In this document: positions 41,217 through 46,651 of the stretch, in pieces
Layout of the letters: each line of letters opens with the position of its first letter
How positions within the stretch are numbered: position 1 is the stretch's first letter
Virus record (IMG/VR): IMGVR_UViG_3300044846_000714
Span: 1-46,651 of that record
DNA: 46,651 bases
Direction: 5' to 3' (one strand)
Origin: a virus
Translations under genes and position numbers: made by a program
Notes under the pieces: generated by a model
Database searches by the model: none
What the model was told of the DNA's origin: nothing
What the model saw: the letters and a program-made list of their open reading frames with translations, nothing else

Positions 41217-42700
41217 ATCAATAGCTTTGCTCCCATTAAAAGTTGAAAGTTTAATATGTCTTGTCCTGCTACGTAAGTTCCTCCTCCAGTGATGCCTAAG
41301 CCAAAAGTCTTGGTCATCTTGTAGGTAAAATTAAAGAAAGGAATCACAATAGGCTTAGCTTCGAATATAGATTCTGTGTAATACTTAGAGTACGGAGAAT
41401 AGATACCAGCCATAATAACTGTAGCGTCTATGTGTTTGGTAAGTTTACCTTTGTACATAAATCCTCCTATGGCAATGGTTGAAATCATTTCTTCCCCGAA
41501 TAACTTACCATAGGTTCCTGCTGCTCCGTAGAGTGCTGTGAAGTTTTTAACTGAATTAACTCTTACAAATAGAAGAGTGTTTGACATTGACTTAGGCATT
41601 ACGCTAAGTCCATCAGATATAACACTTATGTGTTTGTTTCCTTTTTTGTTTGCTCCTATCCAGGAGCGTACGCAAGAGATATTTCCTATCCTAGCGTTAA
41701 CCATGTAGTCAGCTGAAAACCCAAGAGAAGAAGTACCATCTCCTTTCACTCTAGTAAAGGAGGCAGTACCTCTTGCATCTTGTGCTCCATCAGACTTAGT
41801 CTGAATACCAACTAAATCACCAGTTACTAAGATCGCAGGTTTAGCAACTTCGGCTTTAGCTTTATTTGCTGCTTTCGCAGTACTAGAAGACTGAGTCTTT
41901 TGTTGCTCAGTTTTAGTTTCTTCTACTTTTTGTTCTGAGGGTTTCTCGGTTTGTACTTCCGTTTTTTCTTCGGTTTTACCACCGCTTCCTCCACCACCTT
42001 CGGAGCTTCCACTACTACTTCCACTACTTCCACTACCACTGGAGTTTCCTCCACTACTACTGGAGCTGGAGCTGGAGCCACTGCTTCCTCCATTACCATC
42101 TCCGCTGCCTTCTCCACTGGAACTTCCGTTGGAGTTGGAGTTGGATGAAGACCCACTTTGATTTTCTGATGAGTTTCCTCCATCATTTGATTTTCCATTT
42201 TCTCCTGACGATTGGCCAGAAGAATTAGAACCACTAGAGCTACTGCTAGTACGATTCCGAGAGCTAGTTCGATTGTCATTGTTATTGTTGGTTTTTGTTG
42301 TTCCTATGTTTGTGCCTGAAGAGGTGCTAGATCCAACATCTATGTTAACACTACCTACATTTGAAATAGCCCCTAGGTTCATAACATTGCTTACAATGTT
42401 TAGGGTGGTATTTGTTGTGGTAGTTGTTGTAGTTGTTACTCCAACTCCTTGACAGGGTGATGTACTTTGATACTTCAAATATACACTATTTATCCAATTA
42501 TCAAAAGTTCCATCCTGTAACTCTGTATAGGAGAAAGTCTTAACTTGTCCGTAGTAAGCGATTACTATAGGACTAGACATGTCTGCGTTAATAAACTTTA
42601 ACTCCTGTGTACACGGGTCCTTAAATGAGTAAATAAAGCTCTGCCCCCGAAGAGACAGAGCTATCATAAATAGAATTAGTATTTTAGTTTTTAAATACAC
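41213..42700 (-). CDS. Predicted outer-membrane beta-barrel protein with Ser/Gly linker
   Basis: 495 residues. A signal peptide (ILILFMIALSLRGQ) is followed by a small N-terminal domain (21-86), a Thr/Asn-rich stretch, a Ser/Gly/Asn-rich low-complexity linker (about 141-245), a charged Lys/Glu/Gln segment (245-290) and a C-terminal domain from about 295 made of alternating strands (TSSLGFSADYMVNARIGNIS, NTLLFVRVNSVKNFTALYGA, HIDATVIMAGIYSPY, FGLGITGGGTYVAGQ) that ends LLMGAKLLI, like an outer-membrane barrel. The gene lies between the CsgG-like lipoprotein and the lectin, overlapping the former by 17 bases. The linker coincides with a nested frame (41923-42279). The barrel call is from strand pattern, not a named family. 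Confidence 0.65.
   Translation of the reverse strand: MYLKTKILILFMIALSLRGQSFIYSFKDPCTQELKFINADMSSPIVIAYYGQVKTFSYTELQDGTFDNWINSVYLKYQSTSPCQGVGVTTTTTTTTNTTLNIVSNVMNLGAISNVGSVNIDVGSSTSSGTNIGTTKTNNNNDNRTSSRNRTSSSSSGSNSSGQSSGENGKSNDGGNSSENQSGSSSNSNSNGSSSGEGSGDGNGGSSGSSSSSSSSGGNSSGSGSSGSSSGSSEGGGGSGGKTEEKTEVQTEKPSEQKVEETKTEQQKTQSSSTAKAANKAKAEVAKPAILVTGDLVGIQTKSDGAQDARGTASFTRVKGDGTSSLGFSADYMVNARIGNISCVRSWIGANKKGNKHISVISDGLSVMPKSMSNTLLFVRVNSVKNFTALYGAAGTYGKLFGEEMISTIAIGGFMYKGKLTKHIDATVIMAGIYSPYSKYYTESIFEAKPIVIPFFNFTYKMTKTFGLGITGGGTYVAGQDILNFQLLMGAKLLI
41923..42279 (-). CDS. Nested ORF: single-pass membrane protein with Pro/Val/Glu stalk
   Basis: A 118-codon frame on the same strand as the 495-residue gene, in another frame and wholly inside it. 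It reads MTIELALGIVLAVALVVLIL then LANRQEKMENQMMEETHQK, a Pro/Thr stretch (HPTPTPTEVPVEK), a Val/Glu/Pro-rich stalk and a basic end KPKKKRKYKPRNPQNKK. A 20-residue membrane segment next to charged helix, stalk and basic tail is what a membrane-anchored phage protein such as a spanin or regulator of lysis looks like. The codons in this frame often end in G, unlike the surrounding genes, so the outer frame could be the real one. The leader is A-rich (AACCAACAATAACA). Reported as a probable but unproven overprinted gene. Confidence 0.45.
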   Translation of the reverse strand: MTIELALGIVLAVALVVLILLANRQEKMENQMMEETHQKIKVGLHPTPTPTEVPVEKAAEMVMEEAVAPAPAPVVVEETPVVVEVVEVVVEAPKVVEEAVVKPKKKRKYKPRNPQNKK

Positions 42701-43391
42701 CTGACTTAATGAGATTTTGAATCACATTAGTACAAGCGGTCTCCAAAGATTTACGAGTAGCTTTACCTACTGTGCTTTGAGAGAACTTCATATCATCTAA
42801 AGATTTTAAGAATGATTCACCAGTTTTAGTCGACTCTCCTTCGCCAGATCCAATATAGATCTGACCTGTCTTAGCATCCACAAAACGGACCTGTAAACGT
42901 ATGAAGGTAGTGACAACAACTTTTGACTTAAGGCCATCAACTTGCTCGTCTTCATCAACAGCAAAATCAGCCACAGTAACATACACAAAGTAATGAGCAG
43001 GCTTAATCTTACCTTTACCATCAATAGGCTCATCGAATACGCCTTTCTTTGATGCTTTGAATTGAGTGACCATTCTTTCTTTGATCTCTGATTTTTCTTC
43101 CGTAAATATAAATCTGTTTGTTTCATCCAAATAATCCAAAACAGATTCTGCAAAGCCAAGACCTACATTCTTTTCCTGAAGAGCAGGATAAAGAGCAAGT
43201 ACCTTGGTCATATCTACGCTTACCACTTGTACTGTTTTTTTAATAGAATCACTATAATTAGATACAGTGGAGATGTCTTTCACCTCCACTTTATCTTCTT
43301 CGGTAGTAGTCTTCATAGAACCACAACCTGCCAAGGTCAAGACTACAAGAGCCATGAACTTGTTAAACCACTTACCAGGGATCTTCCTCAT
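42684..43391 (-). CDS. CsgG-like outer-membrane lipoprotein
   Basis: 235 residues. Lipoprotein signal with lipobox LAGC (Cys23). The mature domain follows the CsgG/curli-secretion pattern: ALQEKNVGLGFAESVLDYLD, then a short strand with RFIFTEEKSEIKERM, VYVTVADFAVDED, VVVTTFIRLQVRFVDAKTGQ, IGSGEGESTK, and FSQSTVGKATRKSLETACTN, which matches 'G.A.R.AL..A' of the family. CsgG forms an oligomeric pore in the outer membrane for export. Length is a little shorter than canonical CsgG. It lies between a small membrane protein (20-base overlap) and the predicted outer-membrane protein. The family is recognised by pattern. Whether it forms a pore is unknown. Confidence 0.7.
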   Translation of the reverse strand: MRKIPGKWFNKFMALVVLTLAGCGSMKTTTEEDKVEVKDISTVSNYSDSIKKTVQVVSVDMTKVLALYPALQEKNVGLGFAESVLDYLDETNRFIFTEEKSEIKERMVTQFKASKKGVFDEPIDGKGKIKPAHYFVYVTVADFAVDEDEQVDGLKSKVVVTTFIRLQVRFVDAKTGQIYIGSGEGESTKTGESFLKSLDDMKFSQSTVGKATRKSLETACTNVIQNLIKSGVFKN

Positions 43392-43698
43392 CAGCTTGTG
43401 GTTTAGTTGCAGGAGCAGCAGGTTGAGCTGCAGGTTTCTCTACTGTTCTCTCTTTGATGATAGTAGTAGTTCCACCGCTAGATTGCTTCTGTTGGTTAGT
43501 GTTGTTGTTCTCTAGATTCAAGTTAATCACAGGTGCAGCAGCAGGTGCTTGCTCTGTTTTAGCTTCTTCTTTAGATTCTTCGCCTCCACCTAAGTGGGTA
43601 GCGAACCATGCACCTCCTGCAGTTACAGCAGTGGTGATTGCGCCAATGATAGCTTTCTTAGTAGCTGACATTACGCCTTCTTCTTGTTCTTCTGACAT
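43372..43698 (-). CDS. Small single-pass membrane protein
   Basis: 108 residues. A membrane helix at about 13-36 (KKAIIGAITTAVTAGGAWFA) is followed by an acidic, Pro/Ala-rich extracellular or periplasmic part with INLNLENNNTNQQ and a C-terminus QADEEDPW. It begins 12 bases after the holin-like gene and overlaps the CsgG-like gene by 20 bases. Similar layouts are found in inner-membrane spanins or antiholins, and the position next to the holin supports a lysis role, but no sequence family is recognised. Confidence 0.6.
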   Translation of the reverse strand: MSEEQEEGVMSATKKAIIGAITTAVTAGGAWFATHLGGGEESKEEAKTEQAPAAAPVINLNLENNNTNQQKQSSGGTTTIIKERTVEKPAAQPAAPATKPQADEEDPW

Positions 43699-43709
43699 GA
43701 TATTATGGA

Positions 43710-44078
43710 TTAGTTTTCTTCTTTTTTACTATACTTAGCTGCCAAAACTTCTGGGGTATCATCCTCTTCGTCTACTTTAGAAATTAGCATTTTGTCTCGG
43801 TCTTCAGAGTTGAACCAGTAGTCTACTACTTTGTTCAAGTTACCTACGAATGCACCCAAAAGGATAAGCAACATTTCTTTCCAGTCTTCACCAATAGCAG
43901 CTCCCATGAATACTGCTGCATTGATTCCAACGATAATTAAAGTAAACAAGCCTAATACGATAGCGGTAATCTTCCAACGATTAGCTTGCATTTGTTGTAG
44001 CATGTAATAGAACCTATTCTTAGGATCTACTGTTACTGGTTCTGCTTGGCTAAAACCAAGTGCTTTTTTTATGTTCAT
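43710..44078 (-). CDS. Holin-like membrane protein
   Basis: 122 residues. Two hydrophobic helices: about 35-62 (ITAIVLGLFTLIIVGINAAV) and about 67-81 (EMLLILLGAFVGNLNKVVDY), then YWFNSEDRDKML and an acidic tail. The 'LLGAFVGN..K..DYWFN' pattern recurs in holin-like proteins of marine phages. It lies in the lysis region with the endolysin a few genes upstream and overlaps the previous gene by 4 bases (ATGA). The tail is cytoplasmic if the N-terminus is cytoplasmic. The holin role (timed membrane lesions) is probable. Confidence 0.7.
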   Translation of the reverse strand: MNIKKALGFSQAEPVTVDPKNRFYYMLQQMQANRWKITAIVLGLFTLIIVGINAAVFMGAAIGEDWKEMLLILLGAFVGNLNKVVDYWFNSEDRDKMLISKVDEEDDTPEVLAAKYSKKEEN

Positions 44079-45973
44079 TTATTTACGATTATTTTAGAGT
44101 GTAAGATTTCTTTTTGAGTTGTTACAGAAAGCACATAGAAGCCATTAGGGAGACGATCTAGGTTTGTATTATACTTGTACTTACCTGCAGGCATTCTCTC
44201 GCTTAGAATCGTTTGTACACGTCTTCCAATCTCATCAGAGATAGCTACATCTACTTCGCTATCTTCTTTGATCTTAAATTGGATCTGGATAGGTCCATCT
44301 GTAGGGTTAGGAAAACTAATAATAGAATTCAACTCATCTAGAGAGATAACTCCTTTGTTGATTCTACGTACTTCAATTACTCCCATAGCAGGGGTGATGT
44401 TCATGTCTTTAGAGTTTTTGTCTCCTACGTATTTAGCACCTGTCCACAAAGCTGCAGTAGCCCAAGAGTCTTGAGGTTTTTTAGCAATAAACTGAAGAGT
44501 AAATACTTGCTCTCCGTCATTAAGCATGTTCTCGTTAGTCAAGTCAGCAGCTCCCCAAGAAATAGTTCCGTTAGAAGGATTCAAGTAAGAAGTCCACTTC
44601 ATCATCTTCTCAGTGTTTTCTACTTTCTTAAACTCTAAGTAAGCAGTATCATAACGCAAGTCTAATTGTAATGCACCTAAGTTCTTACCGTTAGTCAAAA
44701 CTTTAACTGGTACGTTAACCAAGTTACCTTCGTCTACGGTTACTTTAGGCATGTTGATTTCGATAGTTTCTGCAGGAAAATCGTATTCTACAGTCTCGTC
44801 AATGATGTAACGCTTAGCATTAGCTGGGTTAATAATCTTGATAGGAGTCAAACGAGCCATCTTAAATCCTGTAGAGTTAGCATCACCTTTAACAGCTACG
44901 TAGTAAGTAATAGAGTCTCTACCGTCAATTGTGTAGTTAAAGTTATTAATAGTAGAGTAAGTAGAAGTTAAGTTAGTAGCAGATCCGTTAATTGAATTGT
45001 ACTCAGCAACTGTGAAGAACATTACATCTTTCTTAGAGTTAGGCCAAGAAGTAAACCTACCTGCCAAACGTCCGTATACAGAGTAAACGTCTGCAATAGA
45101 AATAGTTCCATCAGTTCCGTTAACGTCCATAGTGTAGTAGTCAAAACCTGAAGCAACGTATTGACCTAGAATAGATTGATTAATCTTCTGTGCATCTGCA
45201 GTAGAGAATACGTTACCAGGGATCATAGTATCTCCCTTAACAACCATTCTTACATCCCAATAGGTAGTATCCAAGAATTTCTTAAATACAACAACACCAG
45301 TAGAGTTAGTTGCTTTAGCTTCTACTTGAGTCCAAGATCCTGAAGGAGCTTTCTTTTCCAAAGACACCCACAAGTTCTTAGCGTCAGAACCTGTTACGTT
45401 TTTAAACTTAGCAGCAAATCTCAAAACTTTCTGATTGAAGCGACCACCATAAGAGTAAACTACCAATGTAGTATCGTTACCCCAGCTAGTAGCGGCTTTG
45501 TTTGCGAATGATTTAACACCAGATACCTTAAGAGTCTTAATAGAATCCAATGTGTTCCACACAGCAGCTCCTGCGTGCGTGAAAGTAAGATCAAATGTAG
45601 CTCCGTTAGAATAGTTAAAAGTAGAACTAGATCCTGTGTAAGCCAATGTAACAGTCAAGAAACCCTGAGAGTTACTGTCTACGTACTGTAGGTATTGGTC
45701 AGAAGAAGAGATTTTTAAAGTAGGCACAACTCCTGTGAAAGCTGTGTTATCATAAAATACACGGAATTGCATACCTGTAATCTTTTCAGAAGTAGAGGTA
45801 TTGTAGAAGTGAAGAGGAGCTACAGTCTGTCCAACAGTGTGTGTAGCTACTTGATAACCTGAGTCGATTACAACCCAGTGACCTATACCTGGAGAGGTAG
45901 CAGAAGATTGTGCTGATACACTGCCAACCAACAATGTCAACACTCCGATGATTACTTTAAATAGTTTATTCAT
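44075..45973 (-). CDS. Secreted cohesin/dockerin-like protein with type IX secretion tail
   Basis: 632 residues. Signal peptide 1-21 (VSA cleavage). Two cohesin-like beta domains: about 45-175 (MQFRVFYDNTAFTGVV, FDLTFTHAG) and about 405-535 (MPKVTVDEGNLVNVPVKVLT, GALQLDLRYDTAYLEFKK, EQVFTLQFIAKK). Between them, near 250-380, is a dockerin-like module with MDVNGTDGTISIADVYSVYG (282-301), homologous to the lectin's. Residues about 553-632 are a textbook type IX sorting domain: SFPNPTDGPIQIQF, DEIGRRVQTIL, AGKYKYNTNL, LPNGFYVLSV and HSKIIVNK. This directs a protein through the outer membrane to the Bacteroidota cell surface. It lies between a secreted HExxH protein and the holin, overlapping both by 4 bases. 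Surface display is strongly indicated; the biological purpose is unknown. Confidence 0.88.
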   Translation of the reverse strand: MNKLFKVIIGVLTLLVGSVSAQSSATSPGIGHWVVIDSGYQVATHTVGQTVAPLHFYNTSTSEKITGMQFRVFYDNTAFTGVVPTLKISSSDQYLQYVDSNSQGFLTVTLAYTGSSSTFNYSNGATFDLTFTHAGAAVWNTLDSIKTLKVSGVKSFANKAATSWGNDTTLVVYSYGGRFNQKVLRFAAKFKNVTGSDAKNLWVSLEKKAPSGSWTQVEAKATNSTGVVVFKKFLDTTYWDVRMVVKGDTMIPGNVFSTADAQKINQSILGQYVASGFDYYTMDVNGTDGTISIADVYSVYGRLAGRFTSWPNSKKDVMFFTVAEYNSINGSATNLTSTYSTINNFNYTIDGRDSITYYVAVKGDANSTGFKMARLTPIKIINPANAKRYIIDETVEYDFPAETIEINMPKVTVDEGNLVNVPVKVLTNGKNLGALQLDLRYDTAYLEFKKVENTEKMMKWTSYLNPSNGTISWGAADLTNENMLNDGEQVFTLQFIAKKPQDSWATAALWTGAKYVGDKNSKDMNITPAMGVIEVRRINKGVISLDELNSIISFPNPTDGPIQIQFKIKEDSEVDVAISDEIGRRVQTILSERMPAGKYKYNTNLDRLPNGFYVLSVTTQKEILHSKIIVNK

Positions 45974-46440
45974 TTTGTTTTAGTTTTATTTAGTTTGTGT
46001 AATTGTTCAATTGCATTTGCCTGTAACCAAGGCTCTGGGGTTGGTAGTTTTTTTATAAAGTCTAGCTCGTAGATATAACACTTAAGTTCTTCTTCCTCCT
46101 GTGAGTGTTCTACTGGATGTAACAAGTAGTATAAGTGAAGACTTTCGTGTACAATAACACAAGCTAGGTTACTGATTGAGTTCATTTTTATGTCTCCTGT
46201 AGCGATGAAAATAGTTCCACCATCTTGGGAGATTGTATTAGAGGAATAGGGGCTAATCCAGAAGTCTATTACTTGGCAGACATCTATTACTCTAGTGTAA
46301 GCGTTGACATCTGTTTCAGCAATTAATGCTAAGGCTGAGTCTACCTTTAAATCCCAACCATCCCCTGCCTTCATCACATTAATTTGAGAAGAACAGGGGA
46401 TAGAAAGAATTAGAAAAAGACTTACTAGAAGTCCTTTCAT
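45970..46440 (-). CDS. Secreted HExxH metallopeptidase-like protein
   Basis: 156 residues. The signal peptide MKGLLVSLFLILSIPCSS is followed by a small mature protein with VIVHESLHLYYLLHPVEHSQ: HESLH at 98-102 is a zinc HExxH motif, and the Glu cluster at 115-118 or E125 in CYIYELDF could supply the third ligand, as in small gluzincin-type folds. It starts directly after the endolysin stop and overlaps the next gene by 4 bases. Export plus a protease motif among lysis genes suggests action on periplasmic or surface proteins. A non-enzymatic zinc protein is possible because the downstream ligand is not certain. Confidence 0.65.
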   Translation of the reverse strand: MKGLLVSLFLILSIPCSSQINVMKAGDGWDLKVDSALALIAETDVNAYTRVIDVCQVIDFWISPYSSNTISQDGGTIFIATGDIKMNSISNLACVIVHESLHLYYLLHPVEHSQEEEELKCYIYELDFIKKLPTPEPWLQANAIEQLHKLNKTKTK

Positions 46441-46650
46441 TTACTTGATATCTTTAGATTCAATAAGAGTATAAGTGAAAGAGTTACCACCCAATGCCGC
46501 AGCCTTCTTACAGATAACCATGAATGCATCAAAGTCAGCAGACTTCTTAAACACTTGGCAACCTTCGCTCCAGTTTTCAACGTAGGTAGAGTCTGCACCA
46601 GCTTTATGAATATTAATACCGAAGATGCCTTCTTGTATCTTGGACTCGTC
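46441..46650 (-). CDS. L,D-transpeptidase (YkuD)-like endolysin, C-terminal fragment
   Basis: The last 69 codons of a gene that enters from the right edge. INIHKAG followed by YVENWSEGCQVF reproduces the YkuD catalytic arrangement of His, then SxGC with the nucleophilic Cys. The same pattern is used by phage peptidoglycan hydrolases of marine Bacteroidota and other phages, which cleave rather than form cross-links. The C-terminus is NSFTYTLIESKDIK. Its stop is immediately followed by the ATG of the next gene. The endolysin role is inferred from motif plus holin-like and other lysis genes downstream. Confidence 0.75.
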   Translation of the reverse strand, partial: DESKIQEGIFGINIHKAGADSTYVENWSEGCQVFKKSADFDAFMVICKKAAALGGNSFTYTLIESKDIK

Positions 46651-46651
46651 A

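Noticed and set aside
41951-42148. Plus-strand Thr/Ser-rich frame in the linker region
   Set aside because: Low-complexity mirror of the Ser/Gly linker; no independent support, unlike the same-strand nested frame.
42806-43159. 118-codon minus-strand frame within the CsgG-like gene
   Set aside because: Out-of-frame Leu-rich reading inside a gene with a clear lipobox and family pattern; it has no sensible N-terminus.
1-46651. Integrated prophage with attachment site or CRISPR array
   Set aside because: No integrase, no direct repeat flanking phage genes, no host genes and no regularly spaced repeats are visible in the window.

Overview
The window is a 46.7-kb stretch of a large, AT-rich tailed-phage genome, and the phage very probably infects a member of the Bacteroidota. 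Nearly every gene is on the minus strand, so transcription runs from the right edge to the left. The phage assignment rests on a recognisable morphogenesis block: large terminase, portal, acidic scaffold-like protein, major capsid protein, connectors, fibres and internal virion proteins. Gene order, the portal, a 2070-residue muzzle/stabilisation-type protein, two small HU/IHF-like proteins and very large internal proteins suggest a crAss-like phage or a near relative with a short tail. Host evidence is independent. Promoters are of the TTG-N19/20-TAnnTTTG type, starts have A/CA-rich leaders instead of Shine-Dalgarno sites, and one protein carries a type IX secretion C-terminal signal, a system confined to the Bacteroidota and relatives.

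Layout in transcription order. (1) 46650-39784: lysis and cell-surface region. It holds the end of an L,D-transpeptidase-like endolysin, a secreted HExxH protein, a secreted cohesin/dockerin-like protein with a type IX tail, a holin-like protein, a small membrane protein, a CsgG-like lipoprotein, a predicted outer-membrane protein with an ORF nested in its linker, a C-type lectin/dockerin-like protein and a small secreted protein. (2) 39783-39418: about 370 bases without a gene but rich in inverted and direct repeats, followed (on the plus strand, 39145-39417) by the only plus-strand gene. (3) 38933-35137: small DNA-binding and packaging genes ending in the large terminase. (4) 35111-26199: portal, terminator and promoter, scaffold-like protein, capsid protein, connector-like proteins, an abundant structural protein and a head-fibre-like protein. 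(5) 26107-22041: Cys-rich fibre genes behind their own promoter. (6) 21881-10244: connectors, muzzle protein, ferritin-like protein, four small basic or glycine/lysine-rich proteins and a GIY-YIG endonuclease. (7) 10139-1: three internal (ejected) virion proteins, the last running off the left edge.

Five strong promoters divide the minus strand into operons; hairpins after the capsid, structural, fibre and portal genes probably tune expression. The most unusual part is the surface cassette: CsgG-like lipoprotein, predicted outer-membrane protein, lectin and type IX substrate sit among lysis genes, and two of them share a homologous dockerin-like module. I interpret this as a phage-encoded programme that alters the infected cell's surface or recruits sugars or proteins to it. 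The sequence shows the domains; the function is inference.
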